Assembly: GCF_026262505.1 (NCBI RefSeq) | Contig: NC_067208.1 | Location: 19,849,962 to 19,913,961, forward strand | Source of the DNA: Trichomonas vaginalis G3 | Lineage: Eukaryota > Parabasalia > Trichomonadida > Trichomonadidae | DNA length: 64,000 bases | Direction of reading: 5' to 3' | Shown: positions 39,364-48,490 of the stretch, piece by piece | How the letters are laid out: the number at the start of each line of letters is the position of its first letter | Numbering within the stretch: position 1 is the stretch's first letter | The notes under the pieces: generated by a model | Databases searched by the model: none | Seen by the model: the letters and a program-made list of their open reading frames with translations, nothing else | Told to the model about the DNA's origin: nothing | Program-made: the position numbers and the translations under genes

Positions 39364-39479
39364 GACTACTTGTTTTAGGTTTTTTCCATTGTGTCATTTA
39401 TTTATTTGACGTGGCAGAAAAGTACAGAGAATATGAAGATGAACCAATGCCTGCAAATGTTCAGCATATGTACTCGTAA
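39348..39479 (+). CDS. Small single-pass membrane protein
   Basis: 43 residues, overlapping the methylase end by 16 bp. One hydrophobic segment (IGLLVLGFFHCVIYLF, ~5-20) is followed by an acidic tail (EKYREYEDEPMP). The ATG follows ATTTTATTAGTAAGTAA, like neighbouring genes. Perhaps a virion or host-membrane peptide; unknown. Confidence 0.45.
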   Translation: MWFEIGLLVLGFFHCVIYLFDVAEKYREYEDEPMPANVQHMYS

Positions 39480-39502
39480 GAGATATGTTTATCTAATATT
39501 AA

Positions 39503-39865
39503 ATGGACGCACAGAACTTAGCGAATGCACAGCAACCTGGACAACCAAACCCAGAGAATATTCCAAATGAAGTTAGAATACAAACTGCAATGGCAAACTA
39601 TGGTCAAGTGCCAACAGATGTACAAATGCAAACTGCCATGTCAAATGACGCTGCGTTAGGTTTGCCACCATGGTATGCAAATATGAGATGGAAAGAGTTT
39701 TATACAAACCCTGAAGTGGGATATAAACAACTTTATGCAGATGACGCGAACACAGGAGTTGACCCAGAATATGTTTTCTACCAGAGGAGAAACAGAATGT
39801 ATGAGCTCCAGTTAAAGAATGCTATGGAACTCAACAGGAAACGTAAGAGACTAGGCGGACATTAG
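39503..39865 (+). CDS. Small Maverick virion-type protein, unknown
   Basis: 120 residues: a Gln/Asn/Pro-rich N-terminus with an internal duplication (RIQTAMANYGQVPTD / QMQTAMSNDAALGLPP) and a basic helical end (NRKRKRLGG). No domain recognised. It lies between two membrane-active candidates and shares the GTTTATCTAATATTAAATG start context. Confidence 0.5.
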   Translation: MDAQNLANAQQPGQPNPENIPNEVRIQTAMANYGQVPTDVQMQTAMSNDAALGLPPWYANMRWKEFYTNPEVGYKQLYADDANTGVDPEYVFYQRRNRMYELQLKNAMELNRKRKRLGGH

Positions 39866-39883
39866 ATTTTTACATATAGTAAA

Positions 39884-40126
39884 ATGGGTTTCTTCAGTAA
39901 GATAGGAAACTTCTTTCGAAATGTTGGAAGAGGTATATGGAATGGAATAAAATCTGTCGGAAGAGGAGTATGGAACGGTGTCAAAAATATTGGTAAAAGA
40001 GTAGGTCAGTTTGTTGGTATTATACCTAAAGACCCTGAACCAGAAGAACAAGCTCCTGTAATACAACAGCCTGAACCTGCACCACAGTCAAGTTGGCAAC
40101 CAAATCCAACACCTCAACCGTATTAA
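39884..40126 (+). CDS. Amphipathic lytic-type peptide, pVI-like candidate
   Basis: 80 residues. The first ~45 form a repeated amphipathic helix (FFSKIGNFFRNVGRG, IWNGIKSVGRG, VWNGVKNIGKR) with aromatic residues on one face and Lys/Arg on the other; the rest is Pro/Gln/Glu-rich. This layout fits membrane-disrupting minor capsid proteins such as adenovirus pVI, by analogy only. Context GATTTTTACATATAGTAAAATG. Confidence 0.55.
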   Translation: MGFFSKIGNFFRNVGRGIWNGIKSVGRGVWNGVKNIGKRVGQFVGIIPKDPEPEEQAPVIQQPEPAPQSSWQPNPTPQPY

Positions 40127-40130
40127 AAAA

Positions 40131-40979
40131 TTATATTTTTATCGTTCGATAGTAGTTGTATATGAAACTAAGTTCTAAGTAAAACGCATGGTATAATGGA
40201 ATTATTCTTTTTCTTCCATCTGTAGTAAACCATACTTGAAAGTCTGAAATACTTCCACTTGGTGGTTCGTATAACTTTGTAGGTTTTTCGTAAAAGTCAT
40301 TTGCCAAGCATAAGAAAGAGTTTTGGGCGCCAGAAAATGAAGCATGAACAATAATAGCATCTGGGTCGAAAACATCTTTAAATAAATATGGTTCATCTCT
40401 TGCATATCGACTGTAGATATTTGCTAAAGGAGGTTCAACTTTCTGATTTAACATTCTTTGCAAATAATACCATGACATTGCAGTGAATTCTGTATATATT
40501 TGTTCGTCTTTATTTGGATTGTCTTCGTAGATTTGAAATGACACTTGTGAATTTTGTTTGTCATATACAATTCTCACATAAAGTGTGCTATCGGTATTCG
40601 CATATTCATCAGCATATTTTGCATAACATGAATTTATTTTATCTTCTATATTTTTTAATGCAGTCTGTAGAGAAGATGAGAGGTCAACTTGTATTAGCTC
40701 AATTTCTTCCCACATTTTTCGTTGCCCTTCAGATGTATAATCTATATGAAACCTTACAATAAATGGAAAACTTTTATCTTCTACAGACACAAACTTTATT
40801 CTTCGAAAGCCAATAGCTTTTGTGACAGATGGGTCTCTTAACCATCTTAATGGGTAGTCAAAACGATAGCCTTCATGCTTTACGGTATCTGTCTCAAACT
40901 TTTGACCGACATTAGTAAAAAGTTCATCTAATGGTTTAGTTGTAGCAACTCTAGAATTTTCTTTTTCTATTGGAAGCAT
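40131..40979 (-). CDS. Beta-rich Maverick protein, F-x-(Y/F)-P-x-x-W family
   Basis: 282 residues. It carries the family marks: YRFDYPLRWL, KAIGFRRIKFV, SFLCLANDFYEKPTKLY and a final YLELSFIYNY strand. Homologous to 2,282-3,139 and 16,992-17,872. It overlaps no other gene, converges on the amphipathic peptide gene and is divergent from the fibre gene across 18 bp. Likely a structural protein; function not known. Confidence 0.6.
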   Translation of the reverse strand: MLPIEKENSRVATTKPLDELFTNVGQKFETDTVKHEGYRFDYPLRWLRDPSVTKAIGFRRIKFVSVEDKSFPFIVRFHIDYTSEGQRKMWEEIELIQVDLSSSLQTALKNIEDKINSCYAKYADEYANTDSTLYVRIVYDKQNSQVSFQIYEDNPNKDEQIYTEFTAMSWYYLQRMLNQKVEPPLANIYSRYARDEPYLFKDVFDPDAIIVHASFSGAQNSFLCLANDFYEKPTKLYEPPSGSISDFQVWFTTDGRKRIIPLYHAFYLELSFIYNYYRTIKI

Positions 40980-40997
40980 ATTTTATCTATAATAAAA
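40980..40997. promoter_or_regulatory. 18-bp divergent promoter of beta-rich and fibre genes
   Basis: ATTTTATCTATAATAAAA separates two ATGs. The two strands read alike: T-run, about 6 bp, then ATAAAA before ATG. Confidence 0.5.
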
Positions 40998-41826
40998 ATG
41001 TCAAATGAAACAGCGTCTATGAGAGAAATACAACACAACCGACAACTCATTATGCAAGCTCTAAATAAGAACACAACAAACTTTTCAAACTATTCTAAGA
41101 TATCTGAGTCATTGAAAGGGGGTGACTTAAAACTGACATTAAACCCTATAACAGATGAGTTTCTATTTCAAGACAATAAGAACAATACTGTCTGTATAAA
41201 TCCAACAAAAGGAACTTTAAACGAGAAACCTATAAATGAACTTCTTTTGAAAGCAGATGTTGACAACAAAGCTGACAAAGAATATGTAGACAATGCAATA
41301 GCAAAAGAAGAAGAAAGAGCTAACAATGCTTATGCAACAAAAGAACATACTCATCCTGAACTAGCAGACAAAACATATGTTGACAATAAAATGTCAAGTG
41401 AAGTGACAAGAGCTGAAAACGAATATTCTAAAAAGACTCATATACATTATATTAACCAAATACCAAGTCTTAAGGAAACATTAGAGACAAAAGCAGATAA
41501 GACTCATACACATACCATTGCAAATATTACAAACTTACAAGAAACCTTAAACAGGAAAAGTGACGTTGGACATACACATACCATTGCAAATATCACAAAC
41601 TTACAACTAACTTTAAACAGGAAAAGTGACGTTGGACATACACATACCATTGCAAATATCACAAACTTACAACTAACTTTAAACAGGAAAAGTGACGTTG
41701 GACATACACATACCATTGCAAATATCACAAACTTACAAGAAACCTTAAACAGGAAAAGTGACGTTGGACATACACATACATCTTCTGAAATAACAGACTT
41801 AAACGTTAGCCTTGAAAATAAAGCAG

Positions 41827-41908
41827 ATAAAACATATGTCAATGAAATATACCAAAGTTTGATAGGAACAAAAAATATTGAAACTATTGTTGGTGACTTT
41901 TCTGTCAA
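41827..41908. repeat. 82-bp direct repeat, left copy
   Basis: Identical to 43,882-43,963 as far as I can see; both carry fibre coding sequence (TYVNEIYQSLIGTKNIET). They bound the insertion. Confidence 0.85.
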
Positions 41909-42057
41909 GAGTATATAAGAATTTCCGAAAAAGTGACACCCAAAAAGTGACACTTTCAATAGGGAGTGGCACTTAAAAAGTGACAATTTAAAATTCACAA
42001 TAAATAAAAATAATAAATTTTTTAGTCTATTAAATTATTCTTTTCTTTGAAATCCTC

Positions 42058-42570
42058 TCAAAATTCTTCGAAATGTTCTAAAATATAATCTGGAGAATTA
42101 TAACAAAATTCATTAATTTCTAACATATACGTATCTAACAATTCATTTGGAATTTCAAACGATCTTAAATATGTAATTGAATTTTGTATCTTCTCATTTA
42201 TTTGAGAAAGTTTTTCTTCAGCATTTTCCAATAAAAATCTTAATGGATTCAAATTGGCTTCTTGATTCTGAACAAAATTTAATACTTGGTATAAACGTGA
42301 TTGAACTTCTCTTTTCAATTTTGTTTTATAATCTGTCAATCGAGGCTCGCGAATTCTAATTGAAGGAATAAAACCTGTTTGAAGTAAATCGTTTTTAATA
42401 CGATAAAAGTAATTGGGTGCAACTTCTTCTAAAAGATTTTTGACAAAAACATCAATTCTTTGATTTTTAACGCAGCCAAAATCGTGATATTTTATCTTTT
42501 TAAATAAAGATTCAGAAACGTTATTCACAACGGTTAATTCATTTGGTCTGGCAGCGGCTATCCACATCAT
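42058..42570 (-). CDS. Unknown protein of the insertion
   Basis: 170 residues from the ATG at 42,570. Helical, with basic N-terminal half (KKIKYHDFGCVKNQR, RIREPRLTDYKTKLKREVQ) and acidic C-terminus (DYILEHFEEF). RPNEL near the start recalls box I of tyrosine recombinases, but no other catalytic box is visible. The first ~20 bp of the gene are the same as one arm of a downstream hairpin (42,816-42,838), so gene and array are linked by origin. Confidence 0.45.
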   Translation of the reverse strand: MMWIAAARPNELTVVNNVSESLFKKIKYHDFGCVKNQRIDVFVKNLLEEVAPNYFYRIKNDLLQTGFIPSIRIREPRLTDYKTKLKREVQSRLYQVLNFVQNQEANLNPLRFLLENAEEKLSQINEKIQNSITYLRSFEIPNELLDTYMLEINEFCYNSPDYILEHFEEF

Positions 42571-42593
42571 AGCCAACAATTCCTTATACAAAA

Positions 42594-43575
42594 TTCAAAA
42601 ACTTGGGTGCAATCAGAACTGATTGCACCCAAGTTTTTGAACTTTCTTGAGGGAATTAAAGGGTGAGAGATTTATAGTCTATCTATATATCTCCCACCCT
42701 CTAATTCCCTCCCTGACAGCGGGAAACTTTGTCTGAATGTTAAACTATTCAGACAAAGTTTCCCACTGTTTGCGAAGGAATTGTTGGCTATGATGTACTG
42801 ATTCATGATCAGTACATCATAGCCAACAATTCCTTATATAAAGTTCAAAAACTTGGGTGCAATCAGAACTGATTGCACCCAAGTTTTTGAACTTTCTTGA
42901 GGGAATGGAAGAGTAAGAGGTATACATTATGAATATATACCTCTTACCCTTCCATTCCCTCTCTGACAGCGGGAAACTTTGTCTGAATGTTAAACTATTC
43001 AGACAAAGTTTCCCGCTGTCAGCGAAAGAATTGTTCCATCTGGTGCATAGAGTGTGACTCTATGCACCAAATGGAGCAAGTCCCTCGCGAAATTGCCAAA
43101 ACTTGCGTCGCATTTCAAAGATTGCGACCCAAATTTTGGCGATTTCTAGTAGAGATGGAGTATTTTGAGTCACTGACCTATATGCAGTGGCTCAAAGGGC
43201 TCCATCTCTACTTTGAAGCAAGGAAACTTTCCTCGAAATTTTGATAATTTGAAGAAAGTTTTCAAGCAATTAACAAAGGATTACTCGCTATGAGGTAAAA
43301 ATTCTAGATTTTCACCTCATAGCGAGAGCTTCCCTTTCATTGCTTGAAAACTTTCCCCAGCTTCAAAATTGGGGAAAGGGCTGTAAAGTCGACTCCGATA
43401 CCAGCAGGTACCAGAGTATTTAAAAGAGAAGCCCTCGTACGAGTTTCTATGAAGACCTTCTCATTCAAGAAGATCTTAATAGAAAATCGTACGAGGGCAT
43501 TGGAAACTCGCGTCTGGTACATGTTGGTACCAGAGTGTTTGAGATTTGAAGACTCTGGTACTAACATGTACCAGA
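42594..43575. repeat. Array of about 15 consecutive hairpins
   Basis: Near-perfect inverted repeats follow each other with gaps of 0-15 bp: 42,594-42,641; 42,649-42,711; 42,716-42,769; 42,775-42,835; 42,843-42,892; 42,899-42,961; 42,966-43,019; 43,031-43,079; 43,089-43,146; 43,148-43,212; 43,223-43,263; 43,254-43,355; 43,351-43,378; 43,431-43,498; 43,513-43,575. Arms are mostly 18-28 bp and loops 2-15. The first four are repeated as the next four in a ~249-bp tandem duplication, with the second hairpin of each set having different arms that still pair. Confidence 0.9.
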
Positions 43576-43851
43576 ATTTATGATGAATTTAAGATAGACC
43601 ATTATAAAATGATAGCGGTTTGTTTCAAAAAAATTTAGATGAGATTTGCATAGATATAGATTATATGATTTATACATATGAAAAATAATATATAAAAATA
43701 TAATTTTGAGATAATTATGTAAATAATATTTTAAATATTTGAATTTGAGGTATAATTTTATAGTAAAATATATTATAAAGAGTATTTATATAAATATTGT
43801 AAAATAATATAAGTAATAAAAATTGAGACCCCCTCCCTGTTTTTGATGTTT
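43576..43851. other. Very AT-rich right part of the insertion
   Basis: No gene, no hairpins. It ends with GAGACCCCCTCCCTG before the right inverted repeat. Confidence 0.6.
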
Positions 43852-43881
43852 TGTCACTTTTTCGGTAATTCTTATTGTTTC

Positions 43882-43963
43882 ATAAAACATATGTCAATGA
43901 AATATACCAAAGTTTGATAGGAACAAAAAATATTGAAACTATTGTTGGTGACTTTTCTGTCAA
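43882..43963. repeat. 82-bp direct repeat, right copy
   Basis: Right partner of 41,827-41,908; fibre coding sequence resumes here. Confidence 0.85.
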
Positions 43964-44917
43964 TGAAGAAAATAAATATTTTAGATGGCAGTTGGTACAG
44001 TCCTTAAAAAATGGTACACGGCATAAAATCATTCCGAAAAATAACAATGAAATGTATGTAAGCTATAAAAAGAATGATGGTACACAAGTTAAAGTTCCAT
44101 TAGACAACAACTGCTACTTAAACTTATATGGAGACGAACAAAAGAAATATTTAAGAGTTTATGAAATGGTGGATATGATATTACCTGACCCAGCTCCGGC
44201 ACCACATTATTATGACTATGGAGATGACGACAGAACACCACATGTAGATGAACAAAAGCTAACATTATATTTAGATTATTATAGATATAAAAGATATAAT
44301 GCAATAGAAAAAACGAGAATAGTATATTATTATACAGATGACAGACATAAATATTATAGTCAAGACTTTACTTACCCTGAAAACATAAGATTATATTATA
44401 AAAAATATTCTGACACAAACCAGAAGAAACCTGAAATAGTTGCACTATATTTTAAGTTCAAAAGAGACAATCCTATAATATCTCATATGTTTGATTTAAT
44501 GAACCCAGTAGGTTCTATTTATACATCTATGGATGCAAGAGGTCCTCAAGTAATGTTTGGTGTTGGTGCATGGGAACAAATAGTCGACAGGTTTTTGTAT
44601 TGTGCAAACTCTTCAAAGGAAACAGGTGGAAGTAAAACGATTTCAGGTGAAAATTTACCTGCACACAGTCATTACATAGATTTAAGTACATCTCAAGCAG
44701 GTTGGCATAGTCATAGATATTGGGATTGGTCAGGAATGACAAAAGGTAAAGGATATGATGTTAAAGAGGACGTTAAGTTTGCTATAAATTGTTACTGGAA
44801 TAACACGCAGGGAGAAGGAAACCATACACATTTCGTTTCAGGATATACGCAAACAACGGGACAAAGTAAAGAATACATGCCACCTTACATGACAGTTTAC
44901 GCATGGTATAGAATTGC

Positions 44918-45876
44918 TTAGTCGTCATTTTCAACTTCTTTAGCATATTCGTCAGGAGTTGTCTTATATTTGTTAGGAACTGTCTTTGAAAGTATTCCAC
45001 CTTGAACTTTGACAAGTTTGAAACGAGGTCTGACAATAGTAGTTTTATCTTCTGCTTGCAGTGTGTACATTTTGCCATGTTTGCCTAAAACTTCATAATA
45101 TTCTCTTGTATACTTTCTTCTATTTTTACGAACACGAAGGTGAGTACCTGTCGAGTTCCCATTGTTGTCATAGTCAATAGTATTTTCATATGGGTCGCGT
45201 TTAGGTATTTCTATTTTTACTTTGTCACCTTTCTTAAGTTTGAAGCCTGGCATTCTTTCTTGTTTGTCTCTTTTGACTAAATTATTAAATATATAGTCTT
45301 TCTCTAAGTCAGGGTTGTTTTTCATTTCTTCGGGGAGTGGTTTCCCAAACCTTTTTGTTTACGGTTATTGTAAATATTTAAAACTTGTCTCATCTTTGCC
45401 TGGGAGAAGTGTCTATATTTGTCGTCATATGACATTTCATTTGCTTCACCACCTTGTGGTTGGTTTAAGTCTCTTAACATTTTTATACATCCGTCAATGA
45501 CACCAAGAGCAGAATGGTTTTGGTCGACAATGAAATATTGGTTTACATTTTTTGAACGCAGATAGTTTTTAATATCATCTGATTTGAAAGAACTTTCACA
45601 GTCAGATGTCAGTTTTGTTGGATGGTATTTGTCAACGAATATTGTCAAAGCAGTTTTCACATCTAAAATATTTTTGGACCATAATGGTATGGCTTCACAG
45701 TATCTTGTTGTTTTGACCGACAAATATTAGCCAGTATGGTGGTCCATCTGTTCTAACTCTCGGAATGTTTTCCAAGATATCCATAAACCAAGCATTGGTG
45801 TTGAACTAAAGATTTTTATCATGAGTGCTTTCTTTGTCGCTTTAGAAACATAGGGGTCCTTGTTCGGATTCGTCAT
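44918..45876 (-). pseudogene. Maverick integrase, second subfamily, broken
   Basis: rve/DDE integrase remnants: FVDKYHPTKLTSDCESSF (second acidic block), DQNHSALGVIDG, MLRDLNQ, and a beta-rich basic tail (GDKVKIEIPKR...HGKMYTLQAEDKT). Distinct from the integrase of Maverick A, so two integrase lineages are present. Broken, about two breaks. The start at 45,876 is 17 bp from a divergent gene. Confidence 0.7.
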
Positions 45877-45893
45877 TTTTTACCCTATAAGAA
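45877..45893. promoter_or_regulatory. 17-bp divergent promoter between integrase and small virion gene
   Basis: TTTTTACCCTATAAGAA lies between two ATGs. A TCATT of host initiator type overlaps the integrase start codon on the plus strand. Confidence 0.45.
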
Positions 45894-46292
45894 ATGGGTT
45901 TATTTGGCGCATTAGCAGGAGTCGCATCTAGATTTTACCCGCAGTGGGAACAATAGCCAGAGGTGCATTTGGAATTGGAAGGAAAGATTTTGAGTACATT
46001 AGGTATACTGAAAGACAAAGCTCAGCCTATTATACAAACTGTACAGAAAGGTTGGGATGTAGCACGAGATGCAACAAATCTTATTCCAAATCCTGAAACA
46101 AGAGGAAAAGTTCAAGGATGGATGGACAATGTAGGAAGACAAGCAGGAAACTATTATAACAAAGCAAATGACTACTATAACCAAGCAGGACACTATATGG
46201 ACCAAGGTGAAAGATTCTTTAACAGAGGATATAACCATGAACAGTGGGTAAACAATAACCAACCTCAACCGCCTCAAACGTGGAGAATGTAA
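45894..46292 (+). pseudogene. Small virion-type protein region, broken
   Basis: Begins MGLFGALAGVASRFYP, a small hydrophobic start like those at 18,098 and 39,884. Further on it has an amphipathic region (GWDVARDATNLI) and a Tyr/Asn/Gln-rich repeat (NYYNKANDYYNQAGHYMDQG). Apparently broken once. Candidate membrane-active minor capsid protein. Confidence 0.45.
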
Positions 46293-46311
46293 AGTTTTTT
46301 ATTGAGATGAA

Positions 46312-46452
46312 ATGAACAATGCAGCTTTAAACAGAATAAGTCATGGAAGACCACCTTTTACACCACGTGTTTGTAAAGTTCTTCCTATACCTCAGGAAGT
46401 TTTAGACCGACTTAAAAAACCTAAACAACCAGTTGAAAACAAACCAAATTAA
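46312..46452 (+). CDS. Small basic Pro-rich protein
   Basis: 46 residues (MNNAALNRISHGRPPFTPRV...KKPKQPVENKPN). Upstream TTTTTTATTGAGATGAA is nearly the same as before the next gene, supporting a real start. Function unknown. Confidence 0.45.
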   Translation: MNNAALNRISHGRPPFTPRVCKVLPIPQEVLDRLKKPKQPVENKPN

Positions 46453-46471
46453 AATTTTTTACTGAGATGAA

Positions 46472-47056
46472 ATGACCGAAGAAGTTGAAACGGTAGATTT
46501 GACACCACAAACAAAAAGTTCAGAACCATTGTCAAAACATGTCAAAGAACTTACAGATGAAGAGAAAAATTCAATAATAGAAAGTGCCAGGTCTGGAAAT
46601 ACAAACCCTAACTATAAAGTCACTTTTCATAGAAATGGAACGGCTAGTATCTCAAAAAAGAAACAGACTCTCACAAATAAAATATTGAAGTCTGAAGGAG
46701 CTTTCGAGACAACAGATGGAAAAGTTTACTTCACTGACCAACAGTTCATTATAGAACATCTCATTGACTTAGAGTCGAAATATTCTAAACTTTACAACAA
46801 ACACAAAAAGTTGAAAGGAAAACAAAAACAAATGGCATATGATATTTATGAAGATGTTGACGACACAACTGTTCCTGCAAGTGAAGTAAAGTCAGAGGAA
46901 CCGAAAAGTGACGAAAAACCGATAGAAGAAGAAAAACCAAAAACTGAAGATAAACCAAAACCAAAGTTTAGTTTCCAAACTAAACTAAGTCAACCTTCAT
47001 TAGCTGGTATGGGTTGGCGTCAAAGACTTATGGCAGCAGGCGGTTATGTAAAGTAA
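46472..47056 (+). CDS. Lysine-rich Maverick protein, recurrent family
   Basis: 194 residues. The N-terminal module LTDEEKNSIIESARSGNTNP...NGTASISKKKQ matches 1,538-1,972. It is followed by a coiled coil (IEHLIDLESKYSKLYNKHKKLKGK), a Glu/Lys/Pro-rich linker and a conserved-looking end (SLAGMGWRQRLMAAGGYV). Start context TTTTTTACTGAGATGAA. Probably a virion core or assembly protein; unproven. Confidence 0.55.
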   Translation: MTEEVETVDLTPQTKSSEPLSKHVKELTDEEKNSIIESARSGNTNPNYKVTFHRNGTASISKKKQTLTNKILKSEGAFETTDGKVYFTDQQFIIEHLIDLESKYSKLYNKHKKLKGKQKQMAYDIYEDVDDTTVPASEVKSEEPKSDEKPIEEEKPKTEDKPKPKFSFQTKLSQPSLAGMGWRQRLMAAGGYVK

Positions 47057-47087
47057 AGAAAAAAAATATTTTTTTATTTTTATAAAA

Positions 47088-47432
47088 ATGCCCCCATATA
47101 GAATGGACAGAAAGTCTGCTAGAATAAAAGCAGAGTTGCAAAGATATGGTTGGAGAGTTTCGAAGAAGTTTAAATATAGGAAGGGAAAGCCAATAAAAGT
47201 CTATGACAAACTGGCTGGTCTGACCTACGAATTAGATTTGGAAACAGCACGTGCCAATTATCCAAACAGACTAGAGAGGTTAGAAGAAGAACGTCTTATG
47301 AACATGCCTTTCGATGTTAGTGAACCTCAAGTTGAAGGACACGACGGTTTGACACATGCCCTATGTCATTTTACTCAGAATTTTGTGCTGAATTCAGCAA
47401 AAATAATTTTTAGGGTAGATGGGTATATCTAA
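47088..47432 (+). CDS. Basic Maverick protein, truncated at the cassette junction
   Basis: 114 residues as read. The first ~85 (MDRKSARIKAELQRYGWRVSKKFKYRKGKPIKVYDK...) are strongly basic and look like a real gene; the end runs into the junction with the integrase cassette and its palindrome. Family not recognised. Start context TTTTTTTATTTTTATAAAAATG. Confidence 0.45.
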   Translation: MPPYRMDRKSARIKAELQRYGWRVSKKFKYRKGKPIKVYDKLAGLTYELDLETARANYPNRLERLEEERLMNMPFDVSEPQVEGHDGLTHALCHFTQNFVLNSAKIIFRVDGYI

Positions 47433-47459
47433 CCTAATTTCTACCACGATTTCTACCCT
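47412..47459. terminator. Palindromic hairpin, AGGGTAGA family
   Basis: AGGGTAGATGGGTATATC... to ...TTTCTACCCT. It is also the inverse of the hairpin at 48,491-48,538, so the two bracket the cassette gene as inverted repeats of about 60 bp including an ATAATTTTTA flank. Confidence 0.6.
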
Positions 47460-47490
47460 CATTATTTATAACCGTTTTACATGGTAAACG

Positions 47491-48407
47491 TTATGAATTC
47501 GTGAGACTCTAAACAGTTTTGTAGCTTCTATTTCTTCGCTGAGGATATCAAAAGTTTTAACAATGCCGAAGGTTTCTTTATACTTCTTCTTGACGTCAGA
47601 TAGAAGGAAATCGTCAGCAGTTGGATAGTTTTTGTTCAGAAATGCTAACATGTCCATTTTATTTTCTGCTGGTTTCTCTGCTTCTTTCTTTAAGTCAGCA
47701 TAGTCGTTTCTCATTCGTTCTATCTCTTTGACGGAGTAGTTATATTTCCTCATTGCTGCTTTACATTTTGAACATTGCGGATTCATTTTTGCGTTATACA
47801 TTGAAATTTGACCTGCTAGAACAACTAAGGCGTCAATGGTTTTCTTTAGCTCAAAAGCTGCTGGTTTTATTTGTCAATTCCATACTTTACCTCTTCTATC
47901 TTTATCTCTTATCTGCAATACACATTTTGCAACTAATGAAACAAAGTTGTCGTATGTCTTAAACTCCTCCGATTTATATATGTCAGAGATGTTCTTATAT
48001 ACCATATCGCAATCTTTGTCCATAACTTTATGGTTGCAATGATATCCTAGAAACTCATAATTTACCTTTCGTATGAACTTCTTTATTTCTACTGAGTCAG
48101 TTGGTTTCACTTCTATTTCATCGAATTCAGGAATAGTGAGCTTTTGTTGCTGGATTTCAGGCAATTTGGGTAAATGGTCAATAATGTCCTGCATGTCATA
48201 AAGATATTCTTCATTTTCTTCATCCTGTGCGGTACAGTCTAAATTACTTGTTAAAAGTTCTTGCTTTATTCTTTGTATTTCTGTTCCAAAACTATATGAA
48301 GAAGGAATGAAGTTTTTCATCTCTACTAACATAGATGTTGGATTCATGACTAACGAGTTTGGTGCTGTTGTTGTTTGAATTGTTGTTGTGCCGATCGTTG
48401 AAATCAT
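47491..48407 (-). pseudogene. Copy of the 315-residue Maverick gene, broken
   Basis: Very similar to 23,712-24,659, with the same MISTIGTTTIQ start, CSKCKAAM segment and winged-helix-like end. About one break. The start context and flanking hairpin are retained. Confidence 0.8.
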
Positions 48408-48490
48408 ATCTTTTATACAAAATAAAAAAATAAATAAAAATAAAGTTAGTTTTATTTTTTCTATCTTAAGGAAATTCATGAAAATTCACG

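Larger units (their letters stand above)
41909..43881. mobile_element. Insertion with terminal inverted repeats and hairpin array
   Basis: 1,973 bp inside the fibre gene. Imperfect 22-bp inverted repeats lie 8 bp in from each junction: AAGAATTTCCGAAAAAGTGA at 41,917 and the inverse at 43,852-43,873. AAAAAGTGACAC is repeated just inside the left end. It holds one frame (42,058-42,570), the hairpin array (42,594-43,575) and an AT-rich right part. The 82-bp target duplication is far longer than that of any usual DNA transposon. Family unknown. Confidence 0.6.
40998..44921 (+). pseudogene. Phage-like fibre gene split by an insertion
   Basis: The N-terminal part (40,998-41,908) has several KADK.YVDN/HTH modules and four nearly identical 22-residue repeats (HTHTIANITNLQETLNRK type, 66 bp each, 41,500-41,775). 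The C-terminal part (43,882-44,921) ends in the gp10-like tip (NPVGSIYTSMDARG ... YMPPYMTVYAWYRI) found also at 11,457. A ~1.97-kb insertion bounded by 82-bp direct repeats lies between. No collagen run is seen, unlike the fibre of Maverick A. It probably encoded a trimeric attachment fibre. Confidence 0.7.

Noticed and set aside
41504-41998. 164-residue minus-strand frame over the fibre repeats
   Set aside because: Antisense of the 66-bp fibre repeats; repetitive CVCPTSLF translation.
42058-42570. Tyrosine recombinase of a Crypton-like element
   Set aside because: Only an RPNEL resemblance to box I; no box II or catalytic Tyr context could be seen.
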